61,410 nt of DNA from Elusimicrobiota bacterium (GCA_003450735.1 DMEZ01000013.1:1-61410); one strand, 5' to 3'. Counted from the stretch's first letter, positions 31,632-40,848 are shown. Notes: generated by a model from the sequence alone, not told the origin. A program made the numbers and translations.

Positions 31632-33202
31632 GCGGGGGAGAGGTTGGCGAGCTTCACCGCCGGATTCTTGCCCATGAAGTACTCGCAGTCCCAGAGGGTC
31701 TTGAAGAGGGCGACGGCGCGGCCGTCGACATCCTGGGCGAGGCGCGCTCCGGCGGGCAGGAGGTCTTCCCCGAAAGGCGTCAAAACCCAGCGCACCACCG
31801 TCCAAGGGGAGGCCTCGAAGCGGGACTCCGCCCCGTACTCGTTCCTCAGGCGGTACTGCAGGACCTCGAACTGGAGGGGGCCCACCGCGCCGAGCAGGGG
31901 CACGCGGGAGGCCGCTCCGGGCAGGGTGAAGGTCTGCACGACCCCCTCCTGGAGGAGGTGGTCGAGGCCCGTTCGGAAGCGCTTGAACTCGGCCGTGCGG
32001 GTGCTGTGCAGGAAGGCGAAATGCTCGGGCGGGAATTTCGGCATGGGCTTGAAGGCGATGGCCGCGTCCTCGGTCAGGGTGTCGCCGATGCGGAACTGCG
32101 AGTGGCCCACGAGGCCCACCACGTCGCCGGCGAACGCCTCGTTCAGGAGTTCGCGGTCGCGGCCGAAGAGCTTGTGGGAGCTCGAGAGGCGCATCGTCTC
32201 GCCCGTGCGCGCGTGGAACACCTTCATGTCCCTTTCGAAGCGGCCGGAGCAGACACGCAGGAAGGCGAGCTGGTCGCGGTGGCGGGGGTCCATGTTCGAC
32301 TGGATCTTGAAGATGAAGCCGGAGAAGCGGGGGTCGTCGGGCTCCACTCGGCCGCTTGTCGTCGGCTGGGGGCGCGGGGGGGAGGAGAGCTTTAGGAAGC
32401 CGTCCAAAAGCAGCTGGACGCCGAAGTTGTGGACCGCGCTGCCGAAGAAGACCGGGGTCATGTCGCCGGCCTTCACCGCCGCCGGGTCGAAGGGCGTCCC
32501 CGCCCCCTCGACGACGGCCAGCTCGTCCTGGACCTTGCGCGCGGCCTCCGGGGCGAGGTGCTCCGCGAGGGCCTCGTCGAAGCCCTCGAGCACGGTGAGG
32601 GGAGCGCGGAACGCCCCGCCCGGCGCGCGCTCGAAGAAGTGGAGGCGCCTGGGGCCGCGCTCGAAGACCCCGTTGAAATCCTCGCCCATGCCCAGCGGCC
32701 AGTCCATGGGGAAGGGGTGCAGATGCAGGCGGCGGTCGATCTCATCGAGCAGTTCGAGCGGCTCGAGCGAGGGGCGGTCGAGCTTGTTGATGAAGGTGAA
32801 GATGGGGAGCTGGCGGAAGCGGCAGATCTCGAAGAGCTTGAGGGTCTGGCTCTCGATGCCCTTGGCTCCGTCGAGCACCATGATGACCGCATCGACGGCG
32901 GTCAGCACGCGGTAGGTGTCCTCCGAGAAGTCCCGGTGCCCTGGGGTATCCAACAAGTTGAGATGCCGGCCCCCATACTCGAACTGCAGGACCGTCGAGT
33001 TGACCGAGATGCCGCGCTTGCGCTCCAGTTCCATCCAGTCGGAGGTCGTGTTCTGCTCCCTCCTGCGCGCGGTGACCGAGCCGGCCAGCTGGACGGCGCC
33101 GCCGTAGAGCAAAAGCTTCTCGGTGAGGGTGGTCTTGCCCGCGTCGGGGTGGGAGATGATGGCGAGCGTGCGGCGCTTGGAGATCTCCTCGCGGTGGTCC
33201 AT
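31628..33202 (-). CDS. prfC: Peptide chain release factor 3
   Basis: 524 residues, the normal RF3 length. GTPase motifs: G1 SHPDAGKTT, G2 region around RGISVNST, G3 DTPGHRDFSEDTYR and G4 NKLDRP. RF3-specific segments include the N-terminal RRTLAIISHPDAGKTTL, GAVQLAGSVTARR and the C-terminal VGPLQFEVLQYRL with a final FMGKNPAVKLANL. It recycles RF1/RF2 from the ribosome using GTP. It is divergent from the spermidine-synthase-like gene with only 17 bases between the start codons. Confidence 0.97.
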   Translation of the reverse strand: MDHREEISKRRTLAIISHPDAGKTTLTEKLLLYGGAVQLAGSVTARRREQNTTSDWMELERKRGISVNSTVLQFEYGGRHLNLLDTPGHRDFSEDTYRVLTAVDAVIMVLDGAKGIESQTLKLFEICRFRQLPIFTFINKLDRPSLEPLELLDEIDRRLHLHPFPMDWPLGMGEDFNGVFERGPRRLHFFERAPGGAFRAPLTVLEGFDEALAEHLAPEAARKVQDELAVVEGAGTPFDPAAVKAGDMTPVFFGSAVHNFGVQLLLDGFLKLSSPPRPQPTTSGRVEPDDPRFSGFIFKIQSNMDPRHRDQLAFLRVCSGRFERDMKVFHARTGETMRLSSSHKLFGRDRELLNEAFAGDVVGLVGHSQFRIGDTLTEDAAIAFKPMPKFPPEHFAFLHSTRTAEFKRFRTGLDHLLQEGVVQTFTLPGAASRVPLLGAVGPLQFEVLQYRLRNEYGAESRFEASPWTVVRWVLTPFGEDLLPAGARLAQDVDGRAVALFKTLWDCEYFMGKNPAVKLANLSPA

Positions 33203-33219
33203 GGGGATAATATATTACC
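33203..33219. promoter_or_regulatory. 17-bp divergent promoter region with perfect AT palindrome
   Basis: The gap between the prfC ATG and the divergent ATG at 33220 contains the perfect palindrome TAATATATTA (33208-33217). It offers -10-like hexamers on both strands: GATAAT/TATATT rightward, TATATT/TATTAT leftward. Either promoter would start RNA at or within the start codon. Confidence 0.45.
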
Positions 33220-35367
33220 ATGTCCGTCGCAGCCGAGTCCCCGCGCATGATCCGCCGGAAAGAGTGGCAGCTGTTCGCGGTCTCCTTCGTCAGCCTGTTC
33301 TTGGAGCTGATGCTCATCCGCTGGTCCCCCGCGGTCGTCCGCCTCATCGCCTATTACGCCAACCTGCTTTTGATCAGCTCCTTCCTGGGGCTGGGGATCG
33401 GCGCGATGCAGGGGCTTCGCCGGAAGAGCCTCTTCGGGCTCTTCCCTCCGCTCCTGCTCCTCCACGTCGGGGTCCTGCTGCTCTGCCGCCAGGCGATCCT
33501 GCCGGGGAGCGGCCTCGAGCTCCGCTTCGGGGGCGAGGAGCACGCCCGCCTCCTGAACTACGCCGTCCTGGTCGGCGTCTTCCTCGCGAACGCCGCCGTC
33601 TTCGTGCCGCTGGGACAGAGGATCGGCTCGCTCTTCGAAAGCCTCCCCGCCCTCAAGGCCTACGCATGGGACCTCTCCGGAAGCCTCTGCGGCGCGGTCT
33701 GCTTCGGCGTGTTCTCCTGGTCTCATTTCTCCCCGCTGGCCGGCCTCGCCCTCGTTTCGGGCGTGGTCCTCGCCCTCTCCGAGAGGAAGGAGCTCCGGCT
33801 CCGCCTGCCCTGCTTTTTGGCCGTCCTGGCGTGCGTCGGCCTGTCCTCCGAGCAGGGCGCCGTCTGGTCCCCGTACTATTTCGTCACGGTCCATGAGGGC
33901 AACCCGGGCGCCAAGCGGCTGGGCGGGGACAACGTCCTCGCGGAGCTCTTCTTCGCCGACTCGCGCCCGGTCTCGCGGCCCCGGGAGGGCCTCCGCGCGA
34001 TGAAAGACCCTCCGATCTACACCGCCCGGGTCAACCAGTTCTTCTATCAGCCCAACCTGACCTTGAACCCCGCCCGCTACACCGACCCGGCCGTCTCCGC
34101 CTTCATCGAGTGGCTCAGCCACGGCTACCGGCTGCCCTTCGCCCTCTCCCGCGCCCATGAGCGCGTGCTGGTTTTGGGGGCCGGAGGCGGCACCGACGTC
34201 GAAGCCGCCCTCGCCTCCGGGGCGGAGCAAGTCGACGCGGTGGAGATCGACCCCGTCCTCGTCGGCCTCTCCCGGAAGTTCAACCCGTCCGGCGTGTACG
34301 ACTCGCCCCGGGTGCGGGTGCACGTCGACGACGCCCGGGCGTTCCTGCGAAAGGCGGCCCCGGGCTACGACATGGTGCTCTTCGGCCTCCTCGACTCCCA
34401 GGCCCTCTTCAGCCAGATGAGCAGCATCCGGCTCGACGGCTACGTCTACACCGTGGAGAGCATGCGCTCGGCCTACGCGCTGCTGGCCCCCGAAGGCCTG
34501 CTGAGCGTCTCCTTCATGGCGGGCAAGGACTGGGTGGCGGCCAAGCTGCTGCGCATGCTGCAGGAGGCCACCGGGAAGACTCCGCTCATGTACGCGGACC
34601 TCGGCCAAGTCGTCCTCTGCGTTTCCCGCGGTCCGGCGCCCGAGGCGCCCCCGAGCATCGGCCGCTTCCGCCGGGTCCGGATGGAGTCGCTCCCGTCCCT
34701 CGAAGCCCCCAGCGACGACTGGCCCTACCTGTATCTCTCCGGGAGGAGGATCCCGCCGGACTACCTGGCGGTGATCCTGACCCTGCTGGCCTTGTCCATC
34801 GCGGCCGTGGTCCTCCAGCGCGGCCGGGGCTTCGGGGCCGAGGACGGGAAGTTCCTGTTCCTGGGCATGGGGTTCCTGCTGCTGGAGACCGCGAGCATCA
34901 GCGACTGCTCGCTCTACCTCGGGACCACCTGGCTGGTGACCACGGCCGTGGTCTCGGGAGTCCTGCTCATGTGCCTGGCCGCGAACCTCGCGGCGCAGAA
35001 GCTCAGGCCGCCCCCCTGGAAGATGGCCGTTCCCCTGTTCGCGACCCTCCTGCTCCTTTACGCGATGCCGAAAGACCAGGTGCTCTCGGCGCCCCTGTGG
35101 GGGAGGCTCCTGTGGACCGTGCTCGTCGTCCCTTTGCCCGTGTTCTTCGCGGGTCTCCTGTTCTCCTCGTCCTTCCGGGACGCCGGCTCCCGGTCGGCGC
35201 TCTTCGGCGCCAACCTCATCGGCGCCGTGATCGGGGGCTTCTGCGAGTACCTGGGGATGGCGATCGGGCATCGCGCCCTCCTGCTGATCGTGATGGGGGC
35301 CTACGCCGCCAGCCTGCTCGCCGGCTCAGGTCCGGCGGGACGGCAGGACTTCGAGCACGGCCGCTGA
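33220..35367 (+). CDS. Membrane protein with embedded spermidine-synthase-like methyltransferase-fold domain
   Basis: 715 residues. About six transmembrane helices (15-215) precede a Rossmann domain (about 300-470) with VLVLGAGGGTDVEAALASG (AdoMet/dcAdoMet-binding loop), VDAVEIDPVLVGLSRKF, VHVDDARAFL and YDMVLFGLLDSQ. Another group of helices (520-700) follows. This is the long bacterial 'spermidine synthase-like' family in which polyamine synthase folds sit between transporter-like helices. Real putrescine aminopropyl transfer is doubtful because the usual catalytic Asp context is not clear. The substrate is unknown. The end overlaps the convergent small membrane gene by 42 bases. Confidence 0.82.
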   Translation: MSVAAESPRMIRRKEWQLFAVSFVSLFLELMLIRWSPAVVRLIAYYANLLLISSFLGLGIGAMQGLRRKSLFGLFPPLLLLHVGVLLLCRQAILPGSGLELRFGGEEHARLLNYAVLVGVFLANAAVFVPLGQRIGSLFESLPALKAYAWDLSGSLCGAVCFGVFSWSHFSPLAGLALVSGVVLALSERKELRLRLPCFLAVLACVGLSSEQGAVWSPYYFVTVHEGNPGAKRLGGDNVLAELFFADSRPVSRPREGLRAMKDPPIYTARVNQFFYQPNLTLNPARYTDPAVSAFIEWLSHGYRLPFALSRAHERVLVLGAGGGTDVEAALASGAEQVDAVEIDPVLVGLSRKFNPSGVYDSPRVRVHVDDARAFLRKAAPGYDMVLFGLLDSQALFSQMSSIRLDGYVYTVESMRSAYALLAPEGLLSVSFMAGKDWVAAKLLRMLQEATGKTPLMYADLGQVVLCVSRGPAPEAPPSIGRFRRVRMESLPSLEAPSDDWPYLYLSGRRIPPDYLAVILTLLALSIAAVVLQRGRGFGAEDGKFLFLGMGFLLLETASISDCSLYLGTTWLVTTAVVSGVLLMCLAANLAAQKLRPPPWKMAVPLFATLLLLYAMPKDQVLSAPLWGRLLWTVLVVPLPVFFAGLLFSSSFRDAGSRSALFGANLIGAVIGGFCEYLGMAIGHRALLLIVMGAYAASLLAGSGPAGRQDFEHGR

Positions 35368-35733
35368 AGCCAGGGCGAGCACGGCGAAGAAGACCGCCGC
35401 GAGGGGATAGGCGGGGATGGAGACGGGGAGCTCGGCGAGGATCCGGATCTGCCCCTTCTGCCGGCGCAGCTCGTCCAAGGGCACCTTGGCGAAAGGGACC
35501 TTCTGCTTGTCGACGACGACGCCGTCCATGATGGCGAGGGTGTAGTAGAACCGCTTCTCGGCCGGCGCGAAGGAGAACTGCAGAGGGCTGCGCTTGAGCA
35601 CCACGATGGCGACCTTCCGATCGCTCTCGCGGGTGGCCTGGACCCCGGAGACGTAGCTGAAGGCCTGGTAGGCGACGACCTGCGCGGCCATCAGGAGCAG
35701 GGCGAAAGGGTGGCGCTTGAGCTGCTGCAGCAT
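35326..35733 (-). CDS. Small two-helix membrane protein, unknown function
   Basis: 135 residues from the ATG two bases after the asnS stop. Helix 1 is about residues 9-27 (HPFALLLMAAQVVAYQAFSYV). The periplasmic region includes SPLQFSFAPAEKRFYYTLAIM and LRRQKGQIRILAELP. Helix 2 is about 107-127. No family recognised. Close coupling to asnS suggests co-transcription without implying function. Its 3' end is antisense to the end of the spermidine-synthase-like gene. Confidence 0.6.
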   Translation of the reverse strand: MLQQLKRHPFALLLMAAQVVAYQAFSYVSGVQATRESDRKVAIVVLKRSPLQFSFAPAEKRFYYTLAIMDGVVVDKQKVPFAKVPLDELRRQKGQIRILAELPVSIPAYPLAAVFFAVLALASAAVLEVLPSRRT

Positions 35734-35735
35734 GA

Positions 35736-37148
35736 TCAGAACTCCGCCGAGCGCGGCACGCGCGGGTAGGGGATCACGTCCCGGATGTTGGACATCCCGG
35801 TCACGAACTGCACCGTGCGCTCCAAGCCCAGCCCGAAGCCCGCGTGCGGCACCGTCCCGAAGCGGCGCAGGTCGAGGTACCACCCGTAGTCCTCGGGCTT
35901 CATGTTCATCGCCCGGATGCGGCCTTCCAGCACGTCGAGCCGCTCCTCGCGCTGGGAGCCGCCGATGATCTCGCCGATCTTCGGCACCAGCACGTCCATC
36001 GCGGCCACCGTGCGCTCGCCGCCGTGATCTGCGGCGTCGTCGTTCATGCGCATGTAGAACGCCTTGATCTTGGCCGGGTAATTCATGAGGATGACCGGCT
36101 TCTTGAACTTCTCCTCGGTCAGGTAGCGCTCGTGCTCGGTCTGCAGATCCACGCCCCAGGACACCGGGAACTCCCAGGTCTTGCCCGACGCCTTGAGGAT
36201 CTCCACCGCCTCCGTGTAGGAGAGGCGCACGAAGTCGCTCTGGATGATGTGCTTGAGCGTGTCGGGCAGGGTCTTGTCGTTGCGCTCGCTCAGGAAGGCG
36301 ACGTCCTTTGGACAGCGCTCCAGGGTCTTGGACAAGATGTGCTTGAGGAAGGCCTCGGCGAGGTCCGCGTCGTCATCGAGGTCGCAGAAGGCCATCTCCG
36401 GCTCGACCATCCAGAACTCGGAGAGGTGGCGGGGCGTGTTCGAGTTCTCGGCCCGGAAGGTCGGGCCGAAGGTGTAGATCTTGTCCAGGGCGCAGGCGTA
36501 GGTCTCGCCCTCGAGCTGGCCCGACACGGTCAGGAAGGTCGGGCGGCTGAAGAAATCCTGGCTGTAGTCGATCTTCCCGTCCGCGCCGCGGGGGGGCTTC
36601 TCGAAGTCGAGGGTGCTGACGCGGAACATCTGCCCCGCGCCCTCGCAGTCGCTGCCCGTCACGATGGGCGTATGGACGTACAGGAAGCCCCGCTCCTGGA
36701 AGAAGCCGTGGACCGCGGCGCAGACCGCGTTGCGCACGCGCGCCACCGCGCCGAAGGTGTTGGTGCGGGGGCGCAGGTGGGCCACCGTGCGCAAAAACTC
36801 CATCGTGTGCTTCTTGGGCTGGATGGGGAAGGTCTCGTCGGCCCGGCCGAGCAGCTCCACCTCGGAGGCCTTGAGCTCCACCGCCTGCCCCTTGCCCGGG
36901 CTCGCCGCGAGCTCGCCGCGGACGAGCACCGAACAGCCGGCGGTGAGGCGCACGACGACGCTCTCGTAGTTCGAAAGCGAAGCCTCGGCCATCACCTGGA
37001 TGCTCTCGAAGCAGGAGCCGTCGTTGACCGTGATGAAGCTGAACCCGCCCTTGCTGCAGCGCAGGGTCCTGACCCAGCCGGCGAGGACGATCTTCCCGCC
37101 GGGGGGCGAGGCCAGCGCCTCGCGCACGAGGGAGCGCTTCGGGAACAT
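35736..37148 (-). CDS. asnS: Asparaginyl-tRNA synthetase
   Basis: 470 residues, typical AsnRS length. N-terminal OB-fold anticodon domain (VLAGWVRTLRCSKGGFSFITVNDGS). Class II motifs: motif 1 around FFQERGFLYVHTPIV, motif 2 FRAENSNTPRHLSEFWMVEPE and motif 3 GFGLGLERTVQFVTG. The NTPRHLSEF string separates AsnRS from AspRS. It charges tRNA-Asn directly. Last but one gene of the punA-deoA-upp-asnS run; one base separates it from upp. Confidence 0.97.
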   Translation of the reverse strand: MFPKRSLVREALASPPGGKIVLAGWVRTLRCSKGGFSFITVNDGSCFESIQVMAEASLSNYESVVVRLTAGCSVLVRGELAASPGKGQAVELKASEVELLGRADETFPIQPKKHTMEFLRTVAHLRPRTNTFGAVARVRNAVCAAVHGFFQERGFLYVHTPIVTGSDCEGAGQMFRVSTLDFEKPPRGADGKIDYSQDFFSRPTFLTVSGQLEGETYACALDKIYTFGPTFRAENSNTPRHLSEFWMVEPEMAFCDLDDDADLAEAFLKHILSKTLERCPKDVAFLSERNDKTLPDTLKHIIQSDFVRLSYTEAVEILKASGKTWEFPVSWGVDLQTEHERYLTEEKFKKPVILMNYPAKIKAFYMRMNDDAADHGGERTVAAMDVLVPKIGEIIGGSQREERLDVLEGRIRAMNMKPEDYGWYLDLRRFGTVPHAGFGLGLERTVQFVTGMSNIRDVIPYPRVPRSAEF

Positions 37149-37149
37149 A

Positions 37150-37773
37150 TCAGACGGTGAAGAGGCGGTCGCCCGCGTCGCCCAGGCCCGGCACGATGTA
37201 GCCGTGCGTGTTGAGCACCGGGTCCACGGCCGCGGTGAAGATGTGCACGTCCGGGTGCTCGCGGTGCACGCGGCGGATGCCGGTGCGGGTCGCGAGCAGC
37301 GTCACGAGGCGCACGTCCTTCGCCCCGTCCGTCTTGAGGATGCGCACCGCCTCGGCGGCCGAGCCGCCGGTGGCGAGCATCGGGTCGAGCAGGAGCACGA
37401 AGCTCTTGTCGAGCCCGGCGGGCAGGCGCACGTAGTAGCGGATCGGGTTGAGCGTCTCCTCGTTGCGGTAGAGCCCGATGTGGCCCTCGCGCGCCTCGGG
37501 GAGGATGCGGCTCAAGCCCGGCATCATCCCGAGGCCCGCGCGGAGGATGGCCACGAGCGCGGCCGGCTGGCCGAGCTTGCGCGCGGAGGCGGTCTTGAGC
37601 GGGGTCGCGACCTGCTCGGGCTGGGTCTTGACGCCCTTCAGGGCCTCGAGGCCGAGGATGAGCCCGGCGTTCTCCATGAGCTCCTTGAAGCGGGGCCTCG
37701 GGGTGGCCTTGTCGCGCAGGCCGGCGAGGGCGTGCTGGAGGACGGGATGGTCGCAGACGATGAGCTTGCTCAC
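37150..37773 (-). CDS. upp: Uracil phosphoribosyltransferase
   Basis: 207 residues from GTG 37773 overlapping the deoA stop (GTGA). Upp motifs: HPVLQHALAGLRDKAT near the N-terminus, AILRAGLGMMPG, the PRPP loop LLLDPMLATGGSA and the uracil-binding C-terminus THGYIVPGLGDAGDRLFTV. It makes UMP from uracil and PRPP. With deoA it forms a pyrimidine salvage pair: deoA releases the base, upp traps it. Confidence 0.96.
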   Translation of the reverse strand: MSKLIVCDHPVLQHALAGLRDKATPRPRFKELMENAGLILGLEALKGVKTQPEQVATPLKTASARKLGQPAALVAILRAGLGMMPGLSRILPEAREGHIGLYRNEETLNPIRYYVRLPAGLDKSFVLLLDPMLATGGSAAEAVRILKTDGAKDVRLVTLLATRTGIRRVHREHPDVHIFTAAVDPVLNTHGYIVPGLGDAGDRLFTV

Positions 37774-39080
37774 TGGATCACCTTCAGGATGGTCTTGCGG
37801 GGCGCGGGCGCCTTGCGCCCCACATCCAAAGCGCTCTGGGCCATCTTGAGGCCCTCTCCCAGGCGCTTCGCGTCCGAGGCATAGACCGAAGCCAGGGTCT
37901 CGCCCTTGCGCACCCGGTCGCCGAGCTTGCGGCGCAGGGTGAAGCCGGCGCCGAAATCGATCTTGTCTTCCTGGCGGTCCCGCCCGGCGCCCAGGGCCAC
38001 CGCGGCGCGGCCGAAGAGCTTGGCGTCGAGCCGGGTGAGGAAGCCCTCCGCGGGCGCCTTCAGCTCGGCCTTGAGCCTGGAGACGGGGAGGAAGCGCTCG
38101 GGGTCGTCGGCCACGCGCGGGTCGCCGCCCTGCGCCTTCACCATCTCCTTGAAGCGCTTGAGCGGCTTGCCGGTCAGGATGAGCTTCTTGAGGCGCTCGG
38201 CGCCCTTGCGCCAGTCCTTCTCGAGGCGGCCCAGCACCAGCATCCAGCCGCCCAGGGTGAAGAGCACTTCGGCGTAATCGGAGGCCGTGAAGTCGCCGCG
38301 CAGGATGTCCACCGCCTGACGGATCTCCAGGGCGTTGCCCACCTGCAGGCCCAGGGGCTGCTCCATGTCGGTCATCACGGCCACGCAGCGCAGGCCCGAG
38401 CCGCAGGCGGTGCGCACCAGGTCGCAGGCCAGCCCTTCGGCCTGCTTCGGGTCCTTGAAGAAAGCGCCCGAGCCGCACTTCACGTCCATGATGAGGCCGT
38501 CGAGGTCCTCGGCGAGCTTCTTCGAGAGGATGCTCGCGACGATGAGCGGGCGCGACTCCACGGTCGCGGTCGCGTCGCGCAGGGCGTAGAGCTTGCCGTC
38601 GGCCGGGGCGAGGTCGCCGCTCTGCCCGAACATGCACACGCCGAGCCGCTTCACCTGCCGCTCGACCGCGGGGATGGGGATGCGCACCTTGAAGCCGCGG
38701 ATGCTCTCGAGCTTGTCGAGCGTGCCGCCCGTGTGGCCCAGCCCGCGGCCCGACATCATCGGGACCGCCGCGCCGGCCACGGCCAGGAGGGGGGCGAGCG
38801 GGATGGAGATGCCGTCCCCCACGCCGCCGGTCGAGTGCTTGTCCACCTTGGGCGCCTTGACCTTGGAGAGGCGCACGGTGCGCCCCGAGCGGGCCATCGC
38901 CCGGGTGAAGGCGACGGTCTCCGTGCGGCTCATTCCGTTGAGCCGCACGGCCATCAGCCAGGCGGAGAGCTGGTAGTCCGGCACCGAGCCCGAGGCCGCG
39001 GCCTTGGCGATGAACTCGAGCTCCGCGGGGGCGTGCTCGAGGCGGTCGCGCTTCTTGGCGATGAGGTCGAGCATCCTCAT
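37770..39080 (-). CDS. deoA: Thymidine / pyrimidine-nucleoside phosphorylase
   Basis: 436 residues from MRMLDLIAKKRDRLEH; AGGAGGG lies ahead. Signature KVDKHSTGGVGD and SGRGLGHTGGTLDKLESI are diagnostic, with substrate residues in the ALRDATATV segment and a C-terminal lipoyl-like domain (RKLGDRVRKGETLASVY). It phosphorolyses thymidine, deoxyuridine and possibly uridine to base and (deoxy)ribose-1-phosphate. DeoA and Pdp cannot be told apart by eye. A longer upstream frame is rejected because it overlaps punA antiparallel to sense. Confidence 0.95.
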   Translation of the reverse strand: MRMLDLIAKKRDRLEHAPAELEFIAKAAASGSVPDYQLSAWLMAVRLNGMSRTETVAFTRAMARSGRTVRLSKVKAPKVDKHSTGGVGDGISIPLAPLLAVAGAAVPMMSGRGLGHTGGTLDKLESIRGFKVRIPIPAVERQVKRLGVCMFGQSGDLAPADGKLYALRDATATVESRPLIVASILSKKLAEDLDGLIMDVKCGSGAFFKDPKQAEGLACDLVRTACGSGLRCVAVMTDMEQPLGLQVGNALEIRQAVDILRGDFTASDYAEVLFTLGGWMLVLGRLEKDWRKGAERLKKLILTGKPLKRFKEMVKAQGGDPRVADDPERFLPVSRLKAELKAPAEGFLTRLDAKLFGRAAVALGAGRDRQEDKIDFGAGFTLRRKLGDRVRKGETLASVYASDAKRLGEGLKMAQSALDVGRKAPAPRKTILKVIQ

Positions 39081-39084
39081 GCGC

Positions 39085-39954
39085 TCAACCCTCCTGCAGG
39101 CCCTCGAGCAGGCTCTCGAGGAAGCTGCGGATGACCCCGGCCATCTTCTGGCCGAGGGCCAGCACGTCGCTGTGCTCCAGGTTCTCCTTGGAGAGGCCGG
39201 CGGCCATGTTCGAGATCCAGCCGAAGGCGAGCACCTCCATGCCGATCTGCCGCGCGGTGATGGACTCCGGCACGACGGACATGCCGACCACGGTGCCGCC
39301 GAGCTGGGCGAAGGCCCGGATCTCGGCGGGAGTCTCATAGGAGGGTCCGCCCACCGCGGTGTAGACGCCCTCGTGGGCGGTGATCTTGAGCTTTTTGCAG
39401 AGCTCGAGCGCCTTCCTGCGCAGGGCCGGGGTGTAGGCGCCGGCGAGATCGGGGAACATCTCGCCGAACTCCTTGGTGTGGTAGCCTCGCAGAGGGTTGG
39501 CCCCCATGAAGTTCATGTGGTCGTTCATGAAGACGAGGTCGCCGGGCTTGATCTCCTCGCGCAGGGAGCCCACGGCGGCGCTCAGGACGAGCTTCTTGGC
39601 CCCGAGGGCCTTGAGGACGCGGACCGGGAGGGTGATGGCGTCCATCGTGTGCCCCTCGTAATAGTGGAAGCGTCCCTGCATGATGGCGACCCCGAGCGAC
39701 CCCATCTCGCCCAGGACCAGCTTGCCCGCGTGCCCGCTCACCGTCGGCTTGGGGAAGCCCGGGATGTCGGAGTAGGAGATGACGACTTGGTTCTGCAAAG
39801 TCGGGACGGCGCCGGAGAGCCCGCTGCCCAGGATGATGCCCACATCGGGGGACTTCGGAGCGGCGGCTCCGAGTCCCTGGATGCGGCCTTCCAGGAAGGC
39901 GGCGGCTTCCTGGATGCGCTTGAGATAGTCGACGCGGTCGTGGTCTCTGTTCAC
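39085..39954 (-). CDS. punA: Purine nucleoside phosphorylase (PNP-I, trimeric type)
   Basis: 289 residues from GTG 39954. Motifs: GIILGSGLSGAV (phosphate loop), MQGRFHYYEGH, VGGPSYETPAEIR, VGMSVVPESITARQ and FGWISNMAAG (purine site Asn). It cleaves purine (deoxy)nucleosides with phosphate. First gene of the salvage operon; sugar phosphates released here and by deoA could enter the pentose phosphate path served by the divergent transketolase. The start lacks a strong ribosome-binding site (only AAAGAA), and a TTG 11 codons upstream is possible. Confidence 0.94.
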   Translation of the reverse strand: MNRDHDRVDYLKRIQEAAAFLEGRIQGLGAAAPKSPDVGIILGSGLSGAVPTLQNQVVISYSDIPGFPKPTVSGHAGKLVLGEMGSLGVAIMQGRFHYYEGHTMDAITLPVRVLKALGAKKLVLSAAVGSLREEIKPGDLVFMNDHMNFMGANPLRGYHTKEFGEMFPDLAGAYTPALRRKALELCKKLKITAHEGVYTAVGGPSYETPAEIRAFAQLGGTVVGMSVVPESITARQIGMEVLAFGWISNMAAGLSKENLEHSDVLALGQKMAGVIRSFLESLLEGLQEG

Positions 39955-40032
39955 TTTTTTTCTTTGGAAGTTGCGGTTTTTCCTCAAGAATTCTCTGGCC
40001 GGAGTTTAGCATTTTTTTATACCATCCCGTTT
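39955..40032. promoter_or_regulatory. Divergent promoter region punA / transketolase
   Basis: The 78-bp gap is locally AT-rich. Rightward, TATACC (40018-40023) lies nine bases before the transketolase ATG. Leftward, TATAAA (minus strand, 40016-40021) and an extended TGCTAAACT (about 40003-40011) are candidate -10s for punA. No good -35 on either side. Confidence 0.4.
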
Positions 40033-40848
40033 ATGAGCGTCGACGAGCTCAAAACCTTGGCACGCGGGCTTCGCGTGGACATCGTCCGCATGATCGAGGC
40101 GGCCGGCTCGGGGCATCCGGGCGGCTCGCTCTCCGTCGTGGACATCCTGGCGGCGCTCTACACGCGCGTCCTGCGCCACCGCCCCGAAGAGCCAGGCTGG
40201 CCGGAGCGCGACCGGTTCCTCCTCTCGAAAGGCCACGCCTGCCCCGCGCTCTACGCGGTGCTCGCCCACTGCGGCTACTTCCCTAAGGAAAAGCTCTCCA
40301 CTCTGCGCCGGCTCGACAGCCCGCTCCAGGGCCACCCCGACCGCCTCCGCCTGCCCGGCGTCGAGGCCTCCACCGGCTCGCTCGGCCTGGGGCTCTCCAT
40401 CGGGATCGGCATGGCCCTCGCGGCCAAGCTCGACAAGAAGGGCTTCCACACCTGGTGCGTGCTCGGAGACGGCGAGATGCAGGAAGGCCAGGTCTGGGAG
40501 GCCGCCATGGCCGCGCCCCAGCTCAAGCTGGGCAATCTCTCCATGATCGCGGACTTGAACGGGGGCCAGATCGACGGGCCCGTCGCCGAGGTCATGGACC
40601 TCGAGCCGCTCTCCGACAAGCTGAAGGCCTTCCGCTGGGACGTCCGCGTCATCGACGGCCACGATTTCAAGCAGATCCTCGATGCGTTGGAGTGGGCCGC
40701 GGCCGCGAAGGACCGCCCCGCCGCCATCCTCGCCAAGACGGTCAAGGGCAAGGGCGTCTCGTTCATGGAAGGCGTCATCGACTGGCACGGCAAGGCCCCG
40801 AACAAGGACGAAGCCGACCGGGCCGTGCGGGAGATCGAGAGTGCCTAA
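40033..40848 (+). CDS. Transketolase, N-terminal (thiamine diphosphate-binding) subunit
   Basis: 271 residues. SGHPGGSLSVVDILAALY, FLLSKGHACPALYAVLA and the TPP motif GDGEMQEGQVWEA...NLSMIADLNGGQIDG are those of split transketolases. WHGKAPNKDEADRA closes the subunit. It pairs with the next gene, which supplies the pyrimidine-binding half. Together they move two-carbon units between sugar phosphates. The start ATG follows a -10 element by nine bases. The genes overlap by eight bases. Confidence 0.95.
   Translation: MSVDELKTLARGLRVDIVRMIEAAGSGHPGGSLSVVDILAALYTRVLRHRPEEPGWPERDRFLLSKGHACPALYAVLAHCGYFPKEKLSTLRRLDSPLQGHPDRLRLPGVEASTGSLGLGLSIGIGMALAAKLDKKGFHTWCVLGDGEMQEGQVWEAAMAAPQLKLGNLSMIADLNGGQIDGPVAEVMDLEPLSDKLKAFRWDVRVIDGHDFKQILDALEWAAAAKDRPAAILAKTVKGKGVSFMEGVIDWHGKAPNKDEADRAVREIESA

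Noticed and set aside
39081..39338. N-terminal extension of the thymidine phosphorylase frame
   Set aside because: Overlaps the punA coding region; AGGAGGG and the ATG at 39080 define the real start.
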